From NCBI GenBank assembly GCA_013373545.1, contig JABXHQ010000126.1:1-64000 (forward strand): a DNA stretch of 64,000 bases, in the 5' to 3' direction. Below, piece after piece: positions 29,006-39,805 of the stretch. Each line of letters starts with the position of its first letter. Positions within the stretch are counted from its first letter, which is position 1. Made by a program: the position numbers and the translations under genes. This DNA comes from Gammaproteobacteria bacterium (GTDB lineage: Bacteria > Pseudomonadota > Gammaproteobacteria > Enterobacterales > Kangiellaceae). The notes under the pieces were generated by a model. That model was not told the origin of the DNA. It saw nothing but the letters and a program-made list of their open reading frames with translations, and did not search any database.

Positions 29006-30097
29006 TTAGTCGGGCCATTGCTGCGTTGCCGGACCGACAAACATCGGAATTGAATGCCAATAGTAGTGGCCTTGGCGGGTGGTTGGCGCGGTACAGTTGA
29101 CGCGTGAACGTCCGGCTGCAGGCGTCGATGGCAGAGTAATGGTGACGCGCATGATGCTGCTCGTTGGCGTTTTTGGCGCAAAGGTGACTTGCTCGATGGG
29201 CTTTCCCTGATAGAAGCAATTTAACTGAGTCATCGCGAACGGAGGGTTTTTGAGGTCGAACTCTAATTGTTTGGGCGCTCGTGGATGGAAGGGATCATAA
29301 TCCGCTTGGTTGAGCACCGGCATTGCTGCCGTGTTTAGCCGGAGGGTTAAAGATTCAAGACTGGCATAGCGCCCGGATAATGAGAAGCGTGGTAATCCTT
29401 GTGGTGCACTGGCGGCTGAGAGCGGACCGGAATGTTGCGCGAACGCATGATAACCGGCTTCCGCTAACCACTGTGCTTGCGCTTTGGTGTACTCTCCAAA
29501 TGGGTAGGCAAAAAGTTTCGCTGGTGTGCTGCCCAGTTTTTGCTGCAGGATTGCTTGCGCACGCTCCACTTCAGTTTGAAACTCATCCTTGGTTAAGGCG
29601 ATCATATGTGGATGAGACACACTGTGGTTGGCAAGGGTAACCCCTTGTTGTTGCATTTCTTGCAGTTGCTGCCAGGTCATCATTGCGCTGTAGCGGCGTT
29701 CAATCGGCTCGGTGGTAACAAAAATGGTGAAGGGAAACTGGTGTTGCTTGAGCAGCGGCCAAGCATTGTCATAAATTGATTGATAGCCATCATCAAAAGT
29801 GATCGCGACACTTTTCGGTGGTAGTGATTCGCCTTGGTTTAATTTGGCAAGCGCCTCCGGCAATGCAATAACATTGAATCGATGCTCGCTTAGATATTGC
29901 AAGTGAGCGGCAAATTGCGCGACCGGAGTACTAGTGACCGCAGGTGTATCGTCGGCAACATGATGATAAAGTAACACGACCAACGGACCCGTGGGAGCTG
30001 TGACATTGCCATCGGTTGCTGGCAAAAGTGGACTCGCGGTGAATAACAGACCGCTTAATACAAGGCGCATAACCGCTTTGATTGAGTGTAACAGCAT
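29006..30097 (-). CDS. Polysaccharide deacetylase family protein
   Basis: VVLLYHHVADD, VAITFDDGYQSIYDNAWPLL, LANHSVSHPHM, FAYPFGEYT: NodB-homology motifs. Confidence 0.93.
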   Translation of the reverse strand: MLLHSIKAVMRLVLSGLLFTASPLLPATDGNVTAPTGPLVVLLYHHVADDTPAVTSTPVAQFAAHLQYLSEHRFNVIALPEALAKLNQGESLPPKSVAITFDDGYQSIYDNAWPLLKQHQFPFTIFVTTEPIERRYSAMMTWQQLQEMQQQGVTLANHSVSHPHMIALTKDEFQTEVERAQAILQQKLGSTPAKLFAYPFGEYTKAQAQWLAEAGYHAFAQHSGPLSAASAPQGLPRFSLSGRYASLESLTLRLNTAAMPVLNQADYDPFHPRAPKQLEFDLKNPPFAMTQLNCFYQGKPIEQVTFAPKTPTSSIMRVTITLPSTPAAGRSRVNCTAPTTRQGHYYWHSIPMFVGPATQQWPD

Positions 30098-30216
30098 GAT
30101 CGCAGTTCCATTTGGTTTGCAGTGGCTTTAATTATCGGTATTATCGGCTACTTTCGATCAGTAGCGTAACGTATTCGGCGACTTGGCGCCAACTTAAGTA
30201 AAAAAGGATCAGATGT

Positions 30217-31161
30217 ATGGCGGGCTCCAGTCTATTAACCTTACTTGATGATATTGCAACCGTGTTAGACGATGTTGCGGTAATGTCGAAAGTGGCCGTT
30301 AAAAAAACTGCAGGTGTATTAGGGGATGACTTAGCGCTTAACGCTGAGCAGGTCACAGGCGTTCGTGCTGAGCGTGAAATTCCAGTGGTGTGGGCCGTGG
30401 CCAAAGGCTCATTCATTAACAAGTTAATTTTAGTTCCCGCCGCTTTAATTATTTCGGCGTTTTTACCGATTTTGATAACACCGCTATTGATGTTAGGCGG
30501 CGCTTTTTTATGTTACGAAGGTTGCGAAAAAGTTTTTCATAAGTTGTTTCACCGCGAGCAAGAGCAAGCCCAGCAGCGTGATGTGGTGAAAGCGTTACAC
30601 GATCCGAAAGTCGATATGGTGGATTTCGAGCGCAATAAAATTAAAGGCGCGATTCGCACCGACTTTATTCTCTCGGCTGAAATTATTGTCATTGCGCTAG
30701 GAACTGTGGCGGAATCGACGTTTACGACGCAGGTCTTAGTGGTATCGGCGATCGCGCTCGGCATGACCGTGTTTGTGTATGGTTTAGTAGCGGCCATCGT
30801 TAAATTAGATGATGCCGGTTTATATTTAATGCAGCGCTCAGGCGATGGTTGGATGACTCAATTGCAGCAGGTCATTGGAAACGGCTTGTTAAAGTTTGCT
30901 CCGATTCTAATGAAGCTACTAGCGATTGTTGGCACTTTAGCTATGTTTTTAGTGGGTGGCGGAATTCTTGTACATGGTTTCCCATGGCTGGCGGATGCTT
31001 TGCATCAGCTCGAGCAAGTGTCTGCGCAATTGGTTAGCTGGTCGAGCTGGTATTTATGGCTAGTTCCCTTGTTATATAACGCGATTGTGGGCGCACTCCT
31101 GGGCTCGGCTATATTAATTGCGGTGTCGTTGGCTGCGAAGTGGTGGCCTACAAAACCCTAG
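30217..31161 (+). CDS. DUF808 family inner-membrane protein (YedI-like)
   Basis: [46 protein letters not shown] is typical of DUF808. Confidence 0.93.
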   Translation: MAGSSLLTLLDDIATVLDDVAVMSKVAVKKTAGVLGDDLALNAEQVTGVRAEREIPVVWAVAKGSFINKLILVPAALIISAFLPILITPLLMLGGAFLCYEGCEKVFHKLFHREQEQAQQRDVVKALHDPKVDMVDFERNKIKGAIRTDFILSAEIIVIALGTVAESTFTTQVLVVSAIALGMTVFVYGLVAAIVKLDDAGLYLMQRSGDGWMTQLQQVIGNGLLKFAPILMKLLAIVGTLAMFLVGGGILVHGFPWLADALHQLEQVSAQLVSWSSWYLWLVPLLYNAIVGALLGSAILIAVSLAAKWWPTKP

Positions 31162-31162
31162 C

Positions 31163-31176
31163 CTGATCCGGATCAA
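31163..31176 (+). promoter_or_regulatory. Putative FNR/Anr box upstream of hemN
   Basis: CTGATccggATCAA, one mismatch to TTGAT-N4-ATCAA; candidate -10 TACAAT at 31199-31204 places the box at about -41.5. Confidence 0.8.
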
Positions 31177-31237
31177 TATCGCTTGGCGGGCACTGCTCTA
31201 CAATCAGCTTTTTTATGCTGTAAGCTGGAGCTATTCA

Positions 31238-32767
31238 ATGCCCTCTACTGGACCACAAGACGCGGCAACAACAAGTAGTCAACACACGACCGAGAATTTA
31301 CCCAATACCACTGTGGACTGGGATCCACAGTTAATAGCGCGTTACTCGGTCAATGGCCCTCGTTATACTTCTTATCCAACCGCGTTGGAGTTCAATGAGT
31401 CGATTGGTACGCAAGAGTATCGGCAAGCGCTGCAAGCGATCCCAAGTGATCGCACACTTTCCTTGTACATTCACATCCCGTTTTGTTGGCATGTTTGTTA
31501 CTACTGTGCATGCAATAAAGTTGTCACTCGAGATTACCGCCGCGTTGCCGCCTACCTCACGGCATTGATGCAAGAGATTGATCAAGTGGCGGCTGCGTTG
31601 CAGGGGCAAACGGTGACACAAATTCATTTTGGTGGTGGTACGCCAACTTATTTGACGGCGGCTGATCGTCAGTTATTAATGAACAAATTACGCAGTGCGT
31701 TTAATTTTGCCAGCCAAGATAACTTGGAGGCGTCGATTGAAGTGGACCCGCGCACGGTAAAGCCAGAGGACTTGGCTGAGTTGTACGCACTCGGTTTTAA
31801 TCGGCTTAGTTTAGGCGTGCAAGATTTTAACCCCGAGGTGCAACGCGCGGTCAATCGCGAGCAGTCCTTCGAGCAAGTCGCTGCGTTAGTTTCTACCGCG
31901 CGCGAAGTGGGGTTTGGTTCGCTGAGTTTTGATTTGATCTACGGTCTGCCGCGACAAACTCAAGCAAGCTTTACGAAGACACTCGAGCAAGTCATCGCGC
32001 TGCGTCCGGAGCGCGTGTCAGTGTTTAATTATGCGCATTTGCCACACCGCTTCGCTCCGCAGCGCAGAATTAATGATGCGGAACTACCCAGCGGTGCGGA
32101 GAAGCTGAGTATTTTGCAAAACACCATCGCAATGATGCAACAAGCGGGTTATCAATACATTGGTATGGATCATTTTGCTTTACCCAGTGATGAGTTGGCG
32201 CGGGCACAACGCGAGGGTGAATTACATCGAAACTTTCAAGGTTATACCACTCAAGGTAATTGCGACCTAATTGGATTAGGCGTCTCATCAATTTCGGCGC
32301 TAAACGCACACAGTCATCACGCGAGCCTGTACGCACAGAATCACCGCGAGATTGCCAGCTATCAATCAGCAACCGCTGCCGATGGACTTGCGACCTGGCG
32401 CGGCGCTGGTCTTAATCGCGACGATGAAATTGCTAAAGCTGCCATTTTCTCCTTAATCTGCAACTTTGAATTGGCAATTGAGCCTTTTTCAAAACGCTGG
32501 GGAATCGACTTTTGGCAATATTTTTCCGGCGCAAAAGCAACACTCGAGCAGCAAATTAAAGATGGCCTGTTAACCTGCGATGCGGATCATTTACAAGTCA
32601 CCGCGCGCGGGCGTTTGTTTGTGCGTAATATTTGTATGGCGTTTGACCGCTACTTTTTTGGTGATTCGTTGTTGGCGTCCGCTTCTGGAGGTACCACTGC
32701 GATTGCGGTCAGCCAAGTGACCGAGTCGGAGCCTGGATTGAAGCGCAAATACTCCAGTGCTTTGTAA
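31238..32767 (+). CDS. hemN: Oxygen-independent coproporphyrinogen III oxidase
   Basis: LSLYIHIPFCWHVCYYCACNKVVTRD radical SAM motif, QIHFGGGTPTYL, YQYIGMDHFALPSDELARAQREGELHRNFQGYTTQ. Internal ATG 31238 preferred over the listed 31118. Confidence 0.97.
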   Translation: MPSTGPQDAATTSSQHTTENLPNTTVDWDPQLIARYSVNGPRYTSYPTALEFNESIGTQEYRQALQAIPSDRTLSLYIHIPFCWHVCYYCACNKVVTRDYRRVAAYLTALMQEIDQVAAALQGQTVTQIHFGGGTPTYLTAADRQLLMNKLRSAFNFASQDNLEASIEVDPRTVKPEDLAELYALGFNRLSLGVQDFNPEVQRAVNREQSFEQVAALVSTAREVGFGSLSFDLIYGLPRQTQASFTKTLEQVIALRPERVSVFNYAHLPHRFAPQRRINDAELPSGAEKLSILQNTIAMMQQAGYQYIGMDHFALPSDELARAQREGELHRNFQGYTTQGNCDLIGLGVSSISALNAHSHHASLYAQNHREIASYQSATAADGLATWRGAGLNRDDEIAKAAIFSLICNFELAIEPFSKRWGIDFWQYFSGAKATLEQQIKDGLLTCDADHLQVTARGRLFVRNICMAFDRYFFGDSLLASASGGTTAIAVSQVTESEPGLKRKYSSAL

Positions 32768-32857
32768 TGCTGTGATATTGCGCGCAAGGCGCCGCGCAGG
32801 TTCCATAACCGGATGCCTGAATAACAGGTGCGATGCTAAGCGCTTTCTATTATACTC

Positions 32858-33625
32858 ATGGCAAGTTTAATTGAAGCCAATAGCGTTATGTCATCCTCCG
32901 CACCTAAGTACGAAATTCGTTGCCAATCTTGCAGTATCAGCCGGTTATGCCTGCCGGTAATGTTGGCTGAGTCTGAGGTTGAACACTTAGATTCGATTGT
33001 TGAACGTAGCCGTCCCTTACGCAAAAGTGAGCAATTATTTTCCGCTAATGACCATTTTGAGTATGTCTATGCGATTCGTTCCGGCAGCTTAAAGTCTTAC
33101 ACAATTTCCGAGGATGGCGTTGAGCAAATTACGGGCTTTCATTTACCGGGAGAGATTGTTGGTTTAGATGCCATCAACGATGGACGTCACCCAAGTTTTG
33201 CAAAAGCACTGGAAACTTCCAGTGTCTGTGCATTACCGTTTGATAAGTTAGAGTCATTAGCTCGTCAGATGCCGGCCCTGCAGTCACAGTTATTTCGCGT
33301 CATGAGCCAAGAGATCCGTGAAGACCAAGAGTTGATGATGTTGCTAAATAAAAAGTCTGCGGATGAGCGCTTAGCGGCATTTCTGATTAACTTATCGCAA
33401 CGTTTCGGTCGTCGAGGATTATCCTCATCGGTGTTTCGTTTAACTATGACGCGTTCAGATATCGGCAACTATTTAGGTTTGGCGGTTGAGACAATAAGCC
33501 GTTTGTTAACACGATTTCAACAAGAAGGGTTGCTGGCGGTAGAAGACAAAGAAATTACCATTACTCAAGTGGAAGCTTTGAGTCACTTGGCCGGCACTCG
33601 CTGTCATGTAGAGCCTGCCAAGTAG
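32858..33625 (+). CDS. fnr: FNR/Anr-type oxygen-responsive transcriptional regulator
   Basis: [12 protein letters not shown] cluster cysteines, [60 protein letters not shown]. Start may instead be ATG 32888. Confidence 0.95.
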   Translation: MASLIEANSVMSSSAPKYEIRCQSCSISRLCLPVMLAESEVEHLDSIVERSRPLRKSEQLFSANDHFEYVYAIRSGSLKSYTISEDGVEQITGFHLPGEIVGLDAINDGRHPSFAKALETSSVCALPFDKLESLARQMPALQSQLFRVMSQEIREDQELMMLLNKKSADERLAAFLINLSQRFGRRGLSSSVFRLTMTRSDIGNYLGLAVETISRLLTRFQQEGLLAVEDKEITITQVEALSHLAGTRCHVEPAK

Positions 33626-33669
33626 ATTATTCGCCGCCAACGCTACAACTGGCGAGGCGGCATTTTTCG

Positions 33670-34941
33670 TTAAACGGTAAAGCGTTTTTTCAATTTTTTA
33701 GCAACTGCTTCATTCTTTAATGTTACATATTGCGGCAAGCCGTTTTTGTAGGGAGGGTAAGACTCGCCTTGAATTAAAGGTGATAAATACTCGCGGCACG
33801 CATCGGTGATATGAAAGCCATCGCGAGTAATAAAATTGCGCGGCATCATTTTTTCAACATTCGCAACTTGTTCTAACGGCGCTTTGCCGATTGTCCAGCC
33901 ATAGCGTTTAGTGTTTTTGCGGTCAATGGTTACCATGACTGAATTGTCACCTTGTAATGCGTACTCAACTGCAGCACGGCCAACAGCATAGGCTTGTTCA
34001 ACATCGGTGGCTGACGCAATATGGCGCGCGGCGCGTTGCAAATAATCGGCAACGGCCCAATGATATTTGTAGCCTAACTCTTGTTTAATTAAATTGGCCA
34101 CAACCGGTGCTACGCCGCCGAGTTGTTTATGACCAAAAGCGTCGGTGGTTCCGGCATCGGCTAGGAAGTTGCCGTCTTTATCTTGCGCGCCTTCTGATAC
34201 CACAATGGCGCAGTAGCCGAATTTTTTGACACAGCGATCCACGCGCTTAAGAAACTTTTCGCGATTGAAAGCAATTTCGGGGAACAGGATGATGTGTGGA
34301 GAGTCGCCTTCTTGTTCAGCCGCTAAACCACCGGCTGCAGCAATCCATCCTGCGTGACGCCCCATGACTTCCATTACGAAAACTTTGGTCGAAGTTTTCG
34401 CCATCGACGCAACGTCAAAGCCTGCTTCACGAATCGACACCGCAATGTATTTCGCAACTGAGCCAAACCCTGGGCAATTGTCAGTCAATGGTAAATCGTT
34501 GTCGACGGTTTTCGGAATGTGAATGGCCTGAATCGGGTAGCCCATTTGCTCAGAAAGTTGCGATACTTTTAAGCAGGTATCGGCTGAGTCGCCACCGCCA
34601 TTGTAGAAAAAATAGCGGATATCGTGTGCTTTAAACACTTCGATAAGGCGCTCATACTCGGCGCGATTTTCCTCTAAGCTTTTCAACTTATAACGACAGG
34701 AGCCGAAAGCACCGGATGGGGTATGTTTTAATGCGGCAATATCTTTTTTGGATTCTTTACTTGTATCAATCAGATCTTCAGTTAGCGCACCAATAATACC
34801 GTTACGTCCAGCATAGACTTTGCCGATTTGATTTTTGTGCTCGCGAGCGGCTTCGATAACGCCACACGCAGATGCGTTGATGACGGCGGTAACGCCGCCC
34901 GACTGGGCATAAAATGCATTGTATTTTTTGGCACGCGCCAT
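33670..34941 (-). CDS. 6-phosphofructokinase, PPi-dependent type
   Basis: YAQSGGVTAVINAS, NGGGDSADT, IPKTVDNDLPLTDNCPGFGS, MEVMGRHAGW; Asp and Lys at the nucleotide-discriminating positions suggest PPi use. Start ATG 34941 has GGAG upstream. Confidence 0.9.
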   Translation of the reverse strand: MARAKKYNAFYAQSGGVTAVINASACGVIEAAREHKNQIGKVYAGRNGIIGALTEDLIDTSKESKKDIAALKHTPSGAFGSCRYKLKSLEENRAEYERLIEVFKAHDIRYFFYNGGGDSADTCLKVSQLSEQMGYPIQAIHIPKTVDNDLPLTDNCPGFGSVAKYIAVSIREAGFDVASMAKTSTKVFVMEVMGRHAGWIAAAGGLAAEQEGDSPHIILFPEIAFNREKFLKRVDRCVKKFGYCAIVVSEGAQDKDGNFLADAGTTDAFGHKQLGGVAPVVANLIKQELGYKYHWAVADYLQRAARHIASATDVEQAYAVGRAAVEYALQGDNSVMVTIDRKNTKRYGWTIGKAPLEQVANVEKMMPRNFITRDGFHITDACREYLSPLIQGESYPPYKNGLPQYVTLKNEAVAKKLKKRFTV

Positions 34942-35116
34942 AGGGGTCTCCATTAAAGATTCGCGATTATTCAACTTGGCGGGTATTATAGAGCATTGCG
35001 CTGCGCTCTTGAACGATTGCCGAGCAATTGTTGTCATAATTCGATAAATAATGTTTATTTCGGTTGCGCAGTCATTGTATTGTTCGCTTTAACTATTCAA
35101 GTCAGGAGCCTGTGTC

Positions 35117-36472
35117 TTGTTACCGCACATTCATATATCGGCCATCTGTGGCACTTTTATGGGCGGCATTGCCCAGCTAGCCAAGCAAAAAGGGTTTCAC
35201 GTAAGCGGGTCGGATCAAAATTGCTATCCGCCAATGAGTACTCAGCTCGAGCAAGCGGGGATCGAATTATCACAAGGTTTTAGTGCTGAAAACTTGCAGC
35301 CTCATCCGCAGTGTGTGGTGGTGGGTAATGCGATGTCGCGTGGTAATCCTGAAGTCGAATATTTGTTAGAACGGGGACTGAATTACCGTTCTGGGCCGCA
35401 GTGGTTGGCCGAAAATGTACTGCATGACAAATGGGTAATTGCGGTAGCTGGCACCCATGGAAAAACGACGACGGCTTCAATGGTGACTTGGATATTAGAG
35501 TATGCTGGCCTCAATCCTGGGTTCTTAATTGGGGGCGTGCCAGAGAATTTTTCGGTATCCGCGCGGGTAACCGATTCGATATTCTTTGTGGTCGAAGCCG
35601 ACGAATATGACACCGCGTTTTTTGATAAACGCTCGAAGTTTGTTCATTATCGAGCAAGAACAACCATATTGAATAATTTAGAGTTTGATCATGCGGATAT
35701 TTTTGCTGATTTGGCCGCGATTGAAACTCAGTTTCATCACCTAGTGCGCACGATCCCAAACAATGGATTAATTATTCACCCTGATCGCAGTGAGGCGCTC
35801 GATCGGGTATTAGAGCGTGGCAGCTGGTCGCCATTACAATCATTTGGTGCCAACGGACAATGGCGATATGGTCTATTGGCGGATGATGGTTCAGCGTTTG
35901 AAGTCTTTTACCAAGGCCAGTCTTATGGTGAAGTACATTGGCCGTTGTGTGGTTTGCACAATGTGAGTAATGGACTTGCAGCCATTGCTGCGGCTCATCA
36001 TGCCGGAGTGCTGATTGAAGACGCGGTAGCGGCTCTGGCGCAATTTAAAAATGTTAAGCGGCGCATGGAGCTGAAAGGTCAGGTGGGTGACATTGCGGTC
36101 TATGATGACTTTGCTCATCACCCCAGTGCGATAACTACAACGCTGGACGGTTTACGCAAGAAGGTTAAGCAGCAGCCGATCATAGCTGTGGTGGATGCGC
36201 GCTCAAACACCATGCGCATGGGCCATCATAAAGATAAAGTGATCCCAGCGCTGGCAGATGCCGACGTTAAAATTATTCACGATCCGTCTCATATCAATTG
36301 GCGCGACGAAAATGGCGACACGTTGATTGTTGATTCAATTGAGCAAGTGATCAGTGAAATTATGAGTCGCGTAACCGCCGACAGTCAAATCTTGCTAATG
36401 AGTAACGGTGCCTTTGGCGGTATTTATGATAAGTTATTAGCGCGCTTAACAACTTGGCAGGCGAGCGCATAG
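35117..36472 (+). CDS. mpl: UDP-N-acetylmuramate:L-alanyl-gamma-D-glutamyl-meso-diaminopimelate ligase
   Basis: TTG start; HIHISAICGTFMGGIAQLAKQKGFHVSGSDQNCYPPMSTQLE, AVAGTHGKTTTASMVTWILE, VYDDFAHHPSAI. Confidence 0.96.
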   Translation: MLPHIHISAICGTFMGGIAQLAKQKGFHVSGSDQNCYPPMSTQLEQAGIELSQGFSAENLQPHPQCVVVGNAMSRGNPEVEYLLERGLNYRSGPQWLAENVLHDKWVIAVAGTHGKTTTASMVTWILEYAGLNPGFLIGGVPENFSVSARVTDSIFFVVEADEYDTAFFDKRSKFVHYRARTTILNNLEFDHADIFADLAAIETQFHHLVRTIPNNGLIIHPDRSEALDRVLERGSWSPLQSFGANGQWRYGLLADDGSAFEVFYQGQSYGEVHWPLCGLHNVSNGLAAIAAAHHAGVLIEDAVAALAQFKNVKRRMELKGQVGDIAVYDDFAHHPSAITTTLDGLRKKVKQQPIIAVVDARSNTMRMGHHKDKVIPALADADVKIIHDPSHINWRDENGDTLIVDSIEQVISEIMSRVTADSQILLMSNGAFGGIYDKLLARLTTWQASA

Positions 36473-36529
36473 AGTCCTTTCTCGCGTTAATTGTACTAAG
36501 CTTACTGCCATAGGATAAGGATCGAGTGT

Positions 36530-37153
36530 ATGACTCAATCACGCAAACATATTACCTTAGCGATGACCGGTGCTTCCGGTGCTGGCTACGCCGTGGCGTT
36601 ATTGCAAGCGCTGCGTCAACATTATCAGCAAGTGTATTTATTGATCTCTGATGCCGCGCGCGTGGTGTTGGCAACGGAATTGAATTGGACTGTTCCGGAA
36701 AACCCAGCGAAAGCCGAGCAGCGACTTGCAGAATTAATCCCGGGAACGGGTGAGCTAACCGTATGTTCCAAAATGAATTGGATGTCACCGGTAGCGTCTG
36801 GCTCTGCGGCACCAAAACAAATGATCATTTGTCCATGCAGTACCGGTACTTTATCGGCGATTGCTAATGGCGCCAGTGATAATTTATTAGAGCGCGCCGC
36901 TGATGTGGTATTAAAAGAGCGCGGGCAATTAATTGTGATGCCACGAGAAACACCTTTTTCACTGATCCATTTAGAAAATATGACGCGTTTGGCTCAAGCC
37001 GGCGCTACCATCATGCCATTAGCACCAGGCTTTTATCAAAAACCGCAGAGCATTGATGACCTCTATCAATTTATGGCAGCACGAGCGTTGGACCACTTAG
37101 GTATCGATAACACGCTTATTGAGCGTTGGGGTTATCGTGGGAAGCAAGATTAA
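36530..37153 (+). CDS. ubiX: Flavin prenyltransferase UbiX
   Basis: [69 protein letters not shown]. Confidence 0.97.
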   Translation: MTQSRKHITLAMTGASGAGYAVALLQALRQHYQQVYLLISDAARVVLATELNWTVPENPAKAEQRLAELIPGTGELTVCSKMNWMSPVASGSAAPKQMIICPCSTGTLSAIANGASDNLLERAADVVLKERGQLIVMPRETPFSLIHLENMTRLAQAGATIMPLAPGFYQKPQSIDDLYQFMAARALDHLGIDNTLIERWGYRGKQD

Positions 37154-37181
37154 TAAAACTTCTAAAGACGAGTAAATATTT

Positions 37182-37778
37182 ATGAGATTGTCTGGCATTC
37201 TTATTATTTTAATTATCACTCAGGCAAGTTTGCTCCATGCTATCGAACCCCCTTTAATTTCGACTCAAGCGCAAGATGAATTCTTTAACGCAATAAAACA
37301 ACACTGCGGAAAATCTTTTCGTGGAAAAATTGTCGTAGATAATCAACCAAGTGCTAGCTTCACCAATAAAGCCCTTATCATGCATGTGCGCGAGTGTTCG
37401 AATTTTCAATTAAAGATACCGTTTCATGTAGGAAAGGATGCATCACGAACTTGGATTATTACTAAAACCGGATCGGGGCTGTCGCTTAAGCACGATCACC
37501 GTCATGCTGATGGTCAGTCTGATAGTTTAACGATGTATGGTGGTCATACGGTTGATTCTGGATTCACTAATGTGCAATCGTTTCCCGCTGATGCTCCCAC
37601 CATTGAAATGTTTGTTGCACAAGGACTGCCACAGTCAAATACTAATATCTGGCAGATTTACATCTATCCCACGAAATTTACCTATCGGTTGATTCGCGAA
37701 GGTCGAGAATTTAAAGTTGATTTCGATTTAACTATTCCTGTCGAAAATCCGGCTGCGCCCTGGGGCTATCAAGACTAA
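37182..37778 (+). CDS. Conserved hypothetical secreted protein
   Basis: 198 aa with N-terminal signal peptide; two Cys in the mature region; no family recognised. Confidence 0.6.
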   Translation: MRLSGILIILIITQASLLHAIEPPLISTQAQDEFFNAIKQHCGKSFRGKIVVDNQPSASFTNKALIMHVRECSNFQLKIPFHVGKDASRTWIITKTGSGLSLKHDHRHADGQSDSLTMYGGHTVDSGFTNVQSFPADAPTIEMFVAQGLPQSNTNIWQIYIYPTKFTYRLIREGREFKVDFDLTIPVENPAAPWGYQD

Positions 37779-37968
37779 AGGTTCTCCAGTTTCAGCTTTA
37801 TTTTCCAATTTCTTTGCTGCAAAACCGTTGCGGCGATGAGCGCGAATCGCAGCAACCTGGAGCATATTTACTTGTATTTTTGTTATTGGCTTGGGGATAC
37901 AGCGTTAATAATCGCTATGTATTCAAGCCATGCAAGGGGAGTGGTGGGGCTACAATCATCGATGCTTA

Positions 37969-39492
37969 TTAGCCGTTCTCTTGCTGACTTTCTACAAAGG
38001 CTTCAATTAACGAAGAGGAGTCCGCTGGGTGTTGCTCGGAAGATTTTTTGTTTTGTAAATTGAGTCGTTTCAGCAGCGCAAGTTCGCTTAGATTAGCGCC
38101 ACTGTATTGGCCTCGGACACCATCGCACTTTAAGGCGTAGAGTAAGCGGACCAATTGATTATCGTCGACGTCGATAGCGACCACCCGAATTGAGAATTTG
38201 TGGGCTAAGGAAATAATCGCATCGAGTAGGGTACGTGATTGTTGATCATCGTTAAGGTTATTCAGCAGAGCACTATCAACTTTTATTTTTTGAATTTGGC
38301 CAGAACAAAGCAGTTGCAAAGAAGAAGGCCCAATGCCAAAGTTTATTAAACTGATTCGACAACCCATCATGTGCAATCGAGCGATCGCTTTATTGGCATC
38401 TGGACTGGTTAATAAGGTTTTCTCGGCCACTTCAAATTCGAGTTGTTCACCGCTAATGCGATGTAAGTTAATTTGGTCGCGAATAAAATTAACGCCATGA
38501 TTGGAGGTTAGCAGCGGTTTTAGTAGTGGCAAAATTACTCTTGGGACTGCTGCTGTCGTTTGTGTTTGCCAGTGCGCTATTTTTTGGCAAGCGGTGCTGA
38601 TCAAATGTTGATTAAGCTTAGCTTGTAATTGACCGCGCTCAGCAATTTTTTCGAGTTTTTCTGCACTTATGTCCGGTAAGTTTGTGGTGGTTAAGTGTAA
38701 TTTAACCGCACAAACGCGGTCGCTATTAAGCTCCACTTCGACATCATAAGTTGTTTCGAAGGTGTTGTTTTCTATATCTTGACGTAATTGTTTTTGCTGC
38801 TGTTTTAGCTGGTTAATTTTTTGATTAAAATCAGCGCTAAAGATATGTACCCTATCACGACCGTGATGCTTGGCATCGTACATAGCTAAATCAGCTGATT
38901 TAAGTAGCGCTTTGTAACTGTTGCCGTTCAGCGGGTAAAGGCTCACACCAATGCTGACAGTAACATTGAGTGTCAAATCGCCAATTTCGAGCGGCTGCTT
39001 TAGTGCTTCTTGCAGTGTATACAGCACTTGTTCTATCGCTTGCTCATTTTCCAACTCTTCGACCACCAAACAAAACTCATCGCCGGATAAGCGCGCCAGA
39101 ATATCCATCGACCGAATCACCGCGGTGATTCGTTGGCTGACCATTATTAGCACTTGATCGCCAACATCGTGGCCATGGGCATCATTAATGGCTTTAAAGT
39201 GGTCGATATCGATAAAGACAAAAGCGAAGGGGATTTGATGGCGTTGGCTGCGATGAATGGCTTGCTCGACAAGGATGGCCAACAGTTCGCGATTTGGAAG
39301 ATGAGTCAGCGGATCTCGCTGATGCTGCAGCTGTTCACTGCAAAGCGGTGGATGCTTTTGACGCGCAATATGTTCTTCTGCCAGCTTTTGGAAAAGTTTT
39401 GACAGGTGCAGCCGAGACCCTTCGCGGACTTGTGCGAGCAAATCAGGATCAATTCGCCGCACCAACTGTTTTATTTTTTGGCTATCTTGCAT
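37969..39492 (-). CDS. Diguanylate cyclase (GGDEF) with degenerate C-terminal EAL-like domain
   Basis: DPLTHLPNRELL...FAFVFIDIDHFKAINDAHGHDVGDQVL...ARLSGDEFCLVVEEL; C-terminal LEFEVAEKTLL, LINFGIGPSSL, KIKVDSALL are eroded EAL motifs. Confidence 0.88.
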   Translation of the reverse strand: MQDSQKIKQLVRRIDPDLLAQVREGSRLHLSKLFQKLAEEHIARQKHPPLCSEQLQHQRDPLTHLPNRELLAILVEQAIHRSQRHQIPFAFVFIDIDHFKAINDAHGHDVGDQVLIMVSQRITAVIRSMDILARLSGDEFCLVVEELENEQAIEQVLYTLQEALKQPLEIGDLTLNVTVSIGVSLYPLNGNSYKALLKSADLAMYDAKHHGRDRVHIFSADFNQKINQLKQQQKQLRQDIENNTFETTYDVEVELNSDRVCAVKLHLTTTNLPDISAEKLEKIAERGQLQAKLNQHLISTACQKIAHWQTQTTAAVPRVILPLLKPLLTSNHGVNFIRDQINLHRISGEQLEFEVAEKTLLTSPDANKAIARLHMMGCRISLINFGIGPSSLQLLCSGQIQKIKVDSALLNNLNDDQQSRTLLDAIISLAHKFSIRVVAIDVDDNQLVRLLYALKCDGVRGQYSGANLSELALLKRLNLQNKKSSEQHPADSSSLIEAFVESQQENG

Positions 39493-39805
39493 GGTTCAAC
39501 AGAGGTCTAATTAATTTGACATCCAATAAGCACCGAGTGCTTGGCCCCTTGTTTATTTCGCGTCACTCAAAACACGCAACTTTAACCGCCGCTAGCTGTT
39601 CACCAACAATCAAAGCCTGCTATGATGGCGGTGAGAACTTTGCCAGTAAGCGGTTGAAATTTAATCAAGAGTATCACCCTTGGTTCTGGGGGTGAATAGG
39701 AATAGTTGATTATTTAGTAATCAGTATAAAAAACAACCAGTTAGCGAAAAAGGTTACAAAGTGAGATTATTTTTTGCTTATAACTTATTGATAACAATAT
39801 AAAAT

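Noticed and set aside
31118-31237. N-terminal extension of hemN overlapping DUF808 and the FNR box
   Set aside because: The extension covers the promoter and FNR site and the end of the upstream gene; ATG at 31238 is far more plausible.
34996-35283. 95-aa ORF overlapping mpl
   Set aside because: Out of frame with the clearly homologous mpl coding sequence.
39294-39695. 133-aa plus-strand ORF overlapping the GGDEF gene start
   Set aside because: Mostly antisense to a well-supported gene; no recognisable domain or RBS.
39640-39805. LexA box upstream of the AddAB-like pair
   Set aside because: No CTGT-N8-ACAG match found; only weak CTGG/ACTG similarity.
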